Positions 1-11,600 of a DNA stretch of 64,000 nt are shown piece after piece. The stretch is from Nipponacmea schrenckii (lineage: Eukaryota; Mollusca; Gastropoda; Lottiidae), in the NCBI GenBank assembly GCA_030562195.1, contig CM060200.1, positions 5,456,001-5,520,000 on the forward strand. The letters run 5' to 3'. How positions within the stretch are numbered: the stretch's first letter is position 1; each line of letters opens with the position of its first letter. The position numbers were made by a program, and so were the translations under genes. Under the pieces are notes generated by a model. It ran no database searches, was not told the DNA's origin, and saw nothing but the letters and a program-made list of their open reading frames with translations.

Positions 1-2639
1 CAATGCATACACATGCTAGATTTGTTTCAAAAGCACTTTCTATTTGCCAGATTACAGAAAAAATGCTGCAGTACTAAAAGCGCTAAAATTGAAAAGCATG
101 GTTGCTGACAAAATTAATTTATTTATACTCTTATACTAAACGCAGGGCAGGTTTAATCTAAATATTTGCTTTCCCAGCTATTCCATCTTTACTGTATTTT
201 GTACTGTACAGAAGCCTGTTTTCACCATTGATTTAAAGAAATACAGCAATTTGTTTGATGCAACAAAAACATTAACATAGTGATCAATCAATTGATCATT
301 AGAAGACAAAATTCCTCCTTAATTATTATTTTTGTGTTACACATATCTAAATGCAATCAAGTCTAATTCAAAGACAATGAAAAACAACGCAATTTAAAAT
401 AACTTGCTTTTGTAACTATTAAATTTCTTGTGAAAAGTGAAACAAATTTGAGCCCTGTAGCTGGGAAAACAAATAATTAGAAGACTATATCCCTTTCAGA
501 TATTAAATGATATTCAGATATGAATCATTGCTCTAATACAACAAAACAATGTTTTATTTCTCCATATAAAGCAAGTTAACCATCATACAATAATCCTTAA
601 GTGATTTGAATTCCAAACATAATGAATGGACAAAAATTTTATTTCTAGATGCTACTATAAATAATATTCCTCTATTTCTACATTGAGCTTTATAACCTGT
701 AATACTATTCCTAATACTATTTCATTACAACTGTTTAGTTATATCTACTAAGCGAGAGCTGTTTCATTTCCTCAATTATCATAAATTTGGAAATTATACA
801 CAAAACAAGACTCAATCTTTACTACTTTCAATGCTCTAGATCTTATTTATAAGGACCAGTTTATGTATTGTTTAGATAAACCAATTCAATGCCATTTTGT
901 GGAGATATCCAAGTCCATTGTTTGCCATTTTGGGCCAGGAATTTGTCTTGTGATTTATAGGACTTTGTGATCACCTAAACCTCCAAATGTTCCTATAACA
1001 AGAAATTTCACTTTTTCTTCATTTTGTGAACATCCTTTTTTTCTCTCAAATAATTTGGGTATTAGAAAGTTGTCTTGTTGATAATAGCCTAACATTCAAA
1101 TGTTTTTTGTAGCAGATGTGCATAGACAAAATGTGACTGGATTATGGAGGCTACTGATTTATTTATTGTTTTCAGAATGAAAAATTATGGAAAGGGCAAT
1201 TCTTTTGAAATTCCAAACATAGATATTATGGATACACATGGTTAAGATAGCTCAAATTGTTACAAATGTTAACTGTGAAAAAGGTAACTGACTAGTTTAG
1301 CTGAACATTCTGATCCCGAAAATGACAAACTATGGACTTGAAGGATCATCAGGACTAACAAGCTCTGAAGATTTTATATAACACTTATGATCAATTAAAT
1401 CTAATACAAAAAACCAAGAACATGAAAAATGTATGCATTTGTCATAAATTAAAAACTTTGTTTTGTTCACCTCCATAAACCATAGTCTAAACAACAAGTT
1501 TGTTAAAAAAAAATCAAGATAACAGTAATATCGTAAAAGCTAAGTTATGGTACACTAAGCTTAATTTACTGACTTGGTACAAGATTCAAAATTTTGTCAA
1601 AACAGTTCATTCCATTTAAACTTCAATTAATGTTTTCAAGAAAATGTGGTTGGTTTGTTTTTTGTGATACTAAATGGAATATAAGCTTGTATCAGACCTT
1701 TATCTATTATTTCCTAGTAGTCTGAAATGATTTGTTAATTTTTTTATTGATGTTAAATGATTTTTAGACTATGGTTTAAAATGACAATAAAAACTATTCA
1801 AAATCACAAAGAATAAACAAGTAGCAAATAACAAAAACTTTTCAAATAGTAATTACAACTTTTGAGACTAAACTTATCTTCATTTGGCAAAATTTTTTCT
1901 TAATAAAAATACTAACTTCACTCAAAAAATAAACATTCAAACCCAATTGCAACATTTAAAGAGATGTGAAATAATAAATAAGGAGTACCTTTATATAGGT
2001 ATATTATGTACAGTAAGGGGTGGGGAGGGAACAAAACCAACTTGTGGCTTATGATAAAATATTATACAAAATTATATACATTAATAAGGCTTCTTGTAAT
2101 GGTAAATTTATATACATTATGACACATTTCATCTAATGAATTTAACTAACAAATTAAGTAAGCATCAATAGAAAACCCACATCTAAAATGTCATCTTTGA
2201 TAGTTCTTCCATAAAATGATGTTAACAATAATATAAACATGCAAATATTTAATCTCTTAAAAAAATAGAATTGAATTAGAAATACTATACAGCCTTTGAT
2301 TACTCTTTTAATACGTTCATGTCAGCAGTTTTTCAGTTTTATAAAATGCATGCACTAAAACACTAAAATTAAACCTGGAACTCAGAACATAACTGAAATA
2401 GTGAATTTATTAACTTCTAATGTGAACACAACATGTACAATTTTAAAAGAATTTCAATACGGATGTTTTGTAAATTTTTGCTTTCATTTTTAATTTTTGT
2501 TTTTAATGAATATGTATAAGCGTATCAAATACTTAGTTATCTATAAATTAATAATATTTTGGAAATGTTTCATCACATGCAATGTTGTACACATAACTAA
2601 CACAAACAAAAAACAGAAATTTTTTAAATCAACACAGAA
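1..2639 (-). other. 3' flank / probable 3' UTR of the RFX gene
   Basis: No open frame of interest is seen on either strand. The stretch lies directly downstream of the RFX stop codon and is AT-rich, so part of it is probably the 3' UTR; the cleavage site cannot be fixed because several TTTATT strings (AATAAA on the minus strand) occur. A short inverted repeat, AAACCATAGTCTAAA at about 1477 and its complement at about 1762, is present and may mark a small foldback element. Nothing else is recognised. Confidence 0.4.
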
Positions 2640-5600
2640 TTACTCTGATTTTAACCTTTTTACTTGAGGACCATCAGTACCTGCAGTAGAAGATACAGGC
2701 ATTACTAATATTGTATGTGTTTTTGTGTTACCAGAAGCACCCATAGCTGGTCGTACTGTTAATGTGGTGGGATTGCTACCGGTAGCAGAGGTTAATGTAT
2801 TACTATGTAATCCAGTTGTGGAATTAGATGATAATACAACTATTTTATTTCCTGTAGTTGTATTCACTGTAGTACCACCAATTCCATTCGTAGTAGGTCT
2901 GACAGTCACAGTTTGAGTAGTAGACGCTGTACTAGATGTATGTGTACCTGATGGTGTTACCAACATCACAGTTGTATTAGTTGATGTTGCTGGTGTTGAA
3001 CTCACTACTTTAGTTGCTGTTGAAGTAACACTCGGCTTTTTATCTGCTTCTAATGAACCAAGTGCTACTGCACCACTTAAATCAGAAAACTGAAAAATAG
3101 CAAAATGTGTCCTAAATTACATTCACATATTTTGGAATAAGTTTTTTTAATGGAAGCGCATTGAAACTTTAATTCTGCAATTAAGATCATATGAACATAC
3201 ACAGGGTTGAAAGAATACTTGAAGCTGTAATGTTTGATTTAACCTAAAGTTATTAAGGATAAACATGGCTCAAAATGGTAAGCTGAAGAAGGTCCAATTG
3301 ATCACATGGTGAACCATATCTTTTAAACTTAATTTCTCCAATTAAGTGCACAATTATATAATAACCACATACCTGTCTAACTTCTCCCATAACAGCAATA
3401 GGAGTTTCTCCAGTAGCTCTTGCTACTTTATGTTCGACTAGATAAAACATATACTCATCATATAATAAACGAATCAGATGAAATGATCCGAAACTAGCTG
3501 CACTGCGTAAAGTCAAATCTCTAATTACCATAGAACTGAAATACAAATAATTCAATCTAAAACTCCAAATAGAAGGTGATGGGTAGAGAAGATTGAAGAA
3601 GGCATGATGTTAGACTTATCATCATCTAGGCTAGGCTGTGAAAATATCAGTAACCAGAAATTTTAATGACAGTAGTCATGTCTATGATTTACTTACCTAT
3701 AAAAAGACCATTTGAGCAGGAATTGTCTGGCAGCTTTAGGAAAATTAGGACTGCCTTCATGTGTTACTAATACTTGGTTGACAACACTTTCTAACCATAT
3801 AGCCCATTGTTCTAATGATGTTTGCTGTTTTAAAGTTTTCTTAAAATCTTGTTCTAATTGTTGAACAACTGCATCATCACATTGACATACCCACGATGCT
3901 TGTTCCTGAAAAGAGTTAGAACAAAATCTAATTGAATTGCTAACAAGGTGTTAAAGGAAATTTTTCATTTTTAGATTTTCATACATAATGAAGGATCATA
4001 TGAGAAAGCATCTGACCAAGTTACCAGAATCAGCACACAAAGATGATTAGGAGACTTTCTCAAGGCATGACCTCCCCACGCTACTTTTTCCTACCAGAAA
4101 ATATCATGACCTTGTATATCATTTAACTGATTTAGTTTGGCTTTGTAATTTGATTACAATTAGGTGCAGGTCTGTTATTTCTATGATGCAAAAATTGTTT
4201 CGGATGATTTAGTTTTTACTTGTATTAGCTTTAAAATAGGAAGAGGATCATGTACAATTACATGCACTTTAAATAGGTGATTGTCCTCTATTTTAAGGTT
4301 TCATATGGATTACACTTTGCATTTAATTAAACGCTGTTTTGTGGATTCTAAAGGGTTTACAAGGAAACTGGTTCCCACATATATTGAGAGATGTGGGCCT
4401 GAACAAACTGTCTGGTGTAATCCTGGAACTCTTACCAAAAGAAAGGAAAATACAAACCTGAACATTGGCAAAATCCACTCTATTGAGATCTGTTAACATC
4501 TGATTAATCTGCGATGTATTTTGTAAAACTGCCCTTGCTGCCTGGGCTAAATGATTTAATGATGTGTATCGTCGTAATGTCTGAGCAAAGGCACTAACAG
4601 CTCCTATCTAAAATAGACAGCATTATACATTTTAACAAGAAATAACAATATGTTAATAATGTCCAATCCAACGGCTGCAAATAATAATACCAAGTTTTAT
4701 TAAAATCTGTCAAGATTTGTACCTTCCAACAAGGCAATATTGAAAAGACAATATTGGGTGATAATAAATAATGTCAACAAGTTTCGTCAAATCTGTAAAG
4801 AATAACAGAGTGTTTCAAAAACAAGGGCAATACCCTGAACTAAATTTTTTTCAATTTATCTGATTTTCAATAGGGTTCATTCTTGGGTGTGTACAAATAC
4901 TCATATTAAGTTTCATCAAAATCCATCTAGAATCATGCTTTCAGGAGTAATTTCAAGAGCAAGGGCAATAACTCACTCTAAATAATTTTCGATTTTGCTG
5001 ATTTTCTATAGTGTTCATCATTGGTTTATTATACACTCACACACCAAGTTTCATCAAAACCCATCAAGCCTTGTGCCTTTTAGTGTGTTTATGAGCAATT
5101 GTGGACGACCAACAAACCTGTTTGATGGCATTAATGCTCCACATTTTATGTGAGCATATACAAAGCATAAAACATATATCTAATATTACATGTTATAAGT
5201 TCAGTAAAAAAAAAATCCCCACTTACTTTTGTTTTTATCATTTCGTCAGGTACACCTTGCATGGCTGATTTTAACCAATTTTCTAAACTTTTAGCAAAAT
5301 TTCGAATAGCTTGAGTCAGGGAACCTAAACGAAAAGAAATAAAGGACATTAAATGGATTTTACTTTGAAAAACCTGTTCATTGAAAAATCGAAATTGCTC
5401 ACGACTTATCAATTCCAATTCTCACACCAAGTTTCATCAAAATCCATTTGAAAATTGAAGCTTCTAATGTAACCACAACAAGTAAAGAGCCAAGGGGAAT
5501 AACTCAAAAACCGTTTAAAAATAGTCAAATTCAAACTTCTTATTAAATCCAATACTCACAAAGAATCGTTAAATCCATTGAAAATTCTAGCTTTCTATTG

Positions 5601-8600
5601 TACCCACAATTATTGACAGACCAGGTGACGACAATATACGTCCACATATTCATGTGGGCAGATAAAACTAAACAGTGATATTTTTTTTTATTTTGGATAC
5701 TTACTAGGAATAGGTCGCAGGACGTCAGGAATTAGCACCTCTATAATGGCTTGATAAAAAGCATAATCAGACTTTCTTACAAATACATGGACAGGGTCAT
5801 ATTTACATAAAGCGAACAATGTTTCTTTTGGTAGTTTTTTCTCAAAATCATTTTCAGCACTGAAATGTAAAAGTATCAAATTAGCCTTCATACTAAACAA
5901 AATCAAGAAACACATTTTCCTCACCAAGGCATTGGATACAAAAATAATCATTTATTTCTAATACTTTCTAATTTCTTACTTTTGATGTTCACCAATGGGC
6001 TGGTTTCTCCAGAATCCCTGCCATAAAGCTTCAATTAGTGAAAACTGTAAATTTACAACCACATCTACTATAGCCTATAACGGAAATGAAAAAATGTTTT
6101 AGATTGTCATGCATTATGTTTTTTTATTGTGTAAAAGGTATAAGATAGCTTGCCAGGCAAGGTAACATACGCTCACCACCGCCTTTTCAATTCCAATGCT
6201 CATACCAAGTTTCATTCAAATCCATTGAAAATTGTAGCTTCTATTGCATCAACAATGAATTTTGAAGTGATGTAAATAAGTCAGGGCAATAACTCAAAAA
6301 CCGTTCATCGAAAAATCTCCAAATTCGAACTTGACTGCCGTCTTATCGATTCCAATGCTCACATCAAGTTTCATTAACATACATCGAAAATTGTAGCTTC
6401 TATAGTGTCTACAACAAATATTGTGGCAGGGGCAATATCTCAAAAACCATTTATTGAAAAATTGTCAAAATCGAACTTGACCGCTGTCTTATCAATACCA
6501 ATGCTCATACCAAGTTTCATTAAAATCCATAAAAAATTGTACATTGTAGCTTCTCCACATATTCATGTGGGCGTATAATAGTCCATAAAATTAAAATTAA
6601 AGTCAACAATGTGCAATCACATTAACTTTTCCCTCTTACAGTGTGTTGAATTCTGGCAAAGAATGAAATGTCATTAACAATACAAGTATGGACTCTGCAG
6701 AAGGTTGCATGAACAAATTTTAACAAGTAAAGAAATAAATCTTATCAATTTTATTTGTTGTGTCCACATCATTGACATTGTTTGATGTTTTTTTTCCATC
6801 TCATATTTCGTATTTAAGATTGTTATTTTAATCAAGTGATAATCATTATTATAATTTTATGTTATAAATGTGAACTTTACCTCTGCATGTTCTCTGTATA
6901 ATAATTCAAATATTCGAACATCTTGTATCGTTATTCCTTCAGGTAGTGGTTTGCTTGACATATCTACTTCATCAAAATTAGGTATAGCTAATGAAGCATC
7001 ACCTAAAAATTGTTGATGTTGTTGCTGAGACTGACTGCCTTCATTTGAGCCTGGATTATTACTGCCAGGTTGACTTGTATCACTTTCACCATCAACTTTA
7101 CTACTCGATGGCCTAAAATCAACAAACATATTATTGTCATACAATTTTCATCATTTTATTTTGTATCAACAATCAAACAAAGATAATAGAATAGTTATCA
7201 AGGCAAAGAAAGGCCAATGACTATTTTGATCAATTGCAAAAGCATAATCATTTTTTGAAAGGAAATTAAATCTTATTCTTGTATAATTGATGAGTTTGTG
7301 ATAGAAAGATTGCTTGCTAGGAATGGTAATATACACCAACTGGGCCAAATTTGATGTTAAATGAAGTTTTTGGCAGTACATTAACAATTACAAGTAAAAA
7401 ATATTCAACTTTCAATCATATATTTCCTTCAGAATTTTGGGGAGATTATGAATGAGATTTCCAAGTTTTGTCAATATCTGGCAGGAATTGTGCAGACAGT
7501 ATGGGTGAAGGTAATATGTACTCCACAATTCATAAAGCTGTATAGAAAGGGTCGATCTGTAATCATGTCTATGATAGTCTTTTACAATATCGAGCTATTA
7601 ATAACTTCATCTTATACCTTGACTGCAAAAGCCACGTTTCTTGTGTCAAAGAAGTTTTGATTGGATTGTATGGTGGAAAATACAGCAAATCAGAGGCCTG
7701 AACAGAAGATACTCCGATCAGCTGTGTACAACCAAATCAAATTGCTAGATGCATTCCTTAACACAAGAAACGTGGCTATTGCAGTAAAGGTATTAGAAGA
7801 AGTTCATAGAAGCTTGGTATAATTATAAAAAATCTGTTTTATACATATATATCAAGTTGTTAAAACTTACTTTTTGGTTTGATACATAGGCTGCTGTCTC
7901 ATAGCCATAGTTTGATCATCTGTATACTGATTTAAAGGCGAGTTCGCTTTTATTCGTATGCCATAATAATGATATTTAGAATTACCCCTGAAACAAATTG
8001 AGGTTAATTACATTTCAATTCAAATTCAAATTAATGCTGGACCTCTTTACATGGCTTGACATGGCTAAACACAGTCTATAAGCAGACAACATTAATGAAA
8101 GGAGTCGTCCTGGACTATTCAAGGAGGAAATGAATAATAGAAGGTGTGTGCAGAAAGGGTGATGTGTTTTTTGCTCAGTGAGCTAAACTCAATTAAAAAG
8201 CAATTATGACTTCACCAGACTTAAGAATGCACCAAACTGATCAACATTTAATTGCTTGTAAGATTATTTGGCTTTGTTTTCCATCAGAAGTGAAAATAAT
8301 ATTACCTTGTACCAAGCCGTCTTGTTCTTAACCCAAGAAATACTGATCGGATCAATTTACCAAATGATGCTGGATTCATTGGGTCTAAATTTGTTTCTTG
8401 ACAATGTCTTAAATAATGATAGTAGAGTGTACTTCTTGGTAAACTTACACCTTCAGCCGTCTCATAATTATCTAACAACCATTGAACCTTTATTGAAAAT
8501 TAAGTTATCTTATTAAGAAGAGTAAGCTTACTAAATAGACTAGACATATCTTATAACAGAAAATATAAAGTTAAAAAAAAACCCAAAAACTATGTTATAA

Positions 8601-11600
8601 CATTAATTACACTGATTGATCTGATGTTAACCCACATTCTAAGTCTATGAGCTAAAAGACAATTAAAATAGTTAAAGAATTAGAATATGAAAAAGTTTGG
8701 ATTCTCGATGTAAAAGATTAAATAAAATATAAAAGAATGTAAAGAATGGCACCTACATGTACAGATGTACCAGGGGAACACGCAAAATCCAGATGACCAT
8801 TAACATTAACTGAGGGATCCAAGCTGCCTTCATTTGGAAACTGTTGTGTAGTGAAAATGTGCAAAATTAATTTTTGAATTATATAGTACACAAATGAAAA
8901 ATATTGGATCAATTTCAAACTTTTGACACACAACAAATACAAAATTTTGGTTACAAGTGATAGGATCAAGGCATGCACATTCCGTATTAAAGCATTATTA
9001 CTGAATTATTACAAATACATCTAACAACTAACAGATGACATTTAAAGAGGGCAGAGAGAAAAGATAAAAAGATCGCAATGTTAAACACCTGGTGATTGCG
9101 TGATCCTTAAATACATCTTAATATATATTGTATTCTATACCATACTTGATCAAGTCATAGAATTATGCATAAACATTTTGCATTTTTTTTTATTAAATTA
9201 TTAGGAAGCAGCTGCACCCTTGAAGCAAAAAGTAAACCTGGGCAATTAAATTCCCTTTAAATCATGCAAAGAGAAAGTTTGTATTGGGTAGACATATTTA
9301 AACCATGCACACTATTGTTGTTAAAAATATTTTCTTTTATATTTCGTGCATTATCTCAAAAGTTTGTATCAAAATTTTTAAAGAAAGTATTGCAGAAATC
9401 AAACAATAAATCCTTCATAATGACATATTTAATCAAATATGGTATCAAAAACTAGTTCTAATTAATAATTATTTTTTTACCACAACCTACATGTTTTAGT
9501 AGAAATCTCAAACAATAATCAACCAAACAACATTCATCTTGTTTTCCAAAAGATAGACAAAAGATGAAGCATTCTTTTGTTACCTTGTTAAAACGATATT
9601 CAATTGGTTATTGTTTTAAAGATAAAGAAAAAAGAAATTTTAAAAAGCAGACCAAATTTTACAATAAAGCCTGTTTTCCAAAAAACTGAACACCAAAAAA
9701 ATGACATTTATCAGTGTATACAATGGACTGTAACTACATTCACCTACAGTATAAATTTACATAGAGATGTGGTGAAGGCTAATAAAATTTGGTACTGCTT
9801 CTAGAAAAGGGACAGATTCGCCAATTCAAGGGGCTGATTTGGATCTTCAATTTATGTAAATCACATCAAATTACAGGATAGTTTGCCAGGCAAGGTAACA
9901 TACGCCCACACATCAGCATTGTTAAATCATTTTTTTCTTTGATTAATAGCATATATATACAAACAAACCTTTCATCTAAGGGTTGTCAAATTTGAACTTG
10001 AACCCCTGTCTTGTCAATTTCCCAAAACTCCCCACAGAAAATTTCATGCGATTTTACAAAGTATAGTTCAATAACTAAAAAAATGTTCATTGCACAATCG
10101 TCAACTTCAAACTTGACCGCTTTTTCCCAAAGCACAAACCAAGTTTCATCAAAGTCCATTGAAAATTGCACCCCCAATCAAATTTTGACCGGATTTAATA
10201 AGTCAGCAGGAATAATTCATAAAGCGTTATCGAAAAGTAGTCAATTTTCAAACTTGACAGCCGTCTTATGAATTCCAATGCTCACACCAAGTTTTATAAA
10301 AATCCATTGAAAATTGAGTCTTCAACAAAATGTTGACAGACGGACCGACAGACCAATGGACAGGGGTGACGACAATATACGTCCACATATTCATGTGGGC
10401 TTATAAAAATGATACTTTTTATATCTTTCAGAAAAGATTAACAATCTTTTTAATTTTCTTGAAACGCAAGGATTTCAAGGCTCCAATTTGAAGGCTTGAA
10501 TTTCGGCAATTATGTGTGAAAACTATTATTGATTAGCTTAGCTAAACAATCAAAATTATTGATTAGCTTAGCTAAACAATTACAGTGACAGAGACTACAG
10601 CACAAATGGTCAAATGAATAGCGAACCTGTCCCTTTAAACTACTATTTAGGTAAAGCCTATATACTAACATAACAGATAGGATAAATGAAAATGAGACCA
10701 AGTTATGTTACCGTAGCTGGTGATGCTCTAGTTGTATGTGTTAAAGGTGTGCCTTCACCATCCATAGTACCACCTTGTATCAAATATGTACCACCAGACT
10801 GTTGAATTATCTGCCCTTGTACAGTCTGAACTGTAGATCCAGCAGGTACCAAACCAGATACCTGCAAAATTTCATATGTTCTAAAATTTTCTGGAAAAAG
10901 CATGTAAATGAACTTATTCTGAGTGGATTTCTAAATGTCCAGTTTGATGAAATGAAACAAGAGAAAATTCAATTTAAAAAAAAAAAAATTTCACCTGTCC
11001 TCCGTGCAATTGTTGATAGTAAGCACCGGATACAGGTGTATACATTGTTCCTTGGCCATATTCATGATGATATGTCTGCCTGTAATTAGACAAATAAAAC
11101 CCTCTTTAAGAGTCAAGACACATCCAAAAAAAAATCCTCATTTAAATAAACAATAAAAAGAAAGTACTACAAACTAAGCATCAAAATCATTGTATGAATT
11201 GAAATTAAATCTTCTTTTTAAAATAAAATTCTATTTGATAAAAAAATAAAAGCATGTTTATAAATTATTATACAAAGCAACATCAAAAAAGTAGTGCAGG
11301 TCAACTTAGAGTAAGTATTGAAAAAAATACACAACAACAAAAAAAATTCATGCAAACAGAAAAACAGAGAGGAAGTCATAATTAAGATGGTGCTAATTGA
11401 CTTTGAAAAAGCCTGTGAAATCAAAAGAAACTGTGAACATGCTGCTCTGAACACAACTGTTACTATCACGTCTAGATCTCTTTACCCCCTTATATCGTAC
11501 ATTTGCCCATTTGAGGATGCATAGAGGCCGGAATCAGTCCCATCTACGTACTGGACATGAGCTGGATAAACTGTTTGTCCTGGATTAATAGTTACAGCTT

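Noticed and set aside
2725..2916. 63-codon plus-strand open frame
   Set aside because: It is the antisense shadow of the RFX last exon, whose frame fits the family.
7448..7660. 70-codon plus-strand open frame
   Set aside because: It overlaps the long inverted repeat in an RFX intron; nothing suggests coding.
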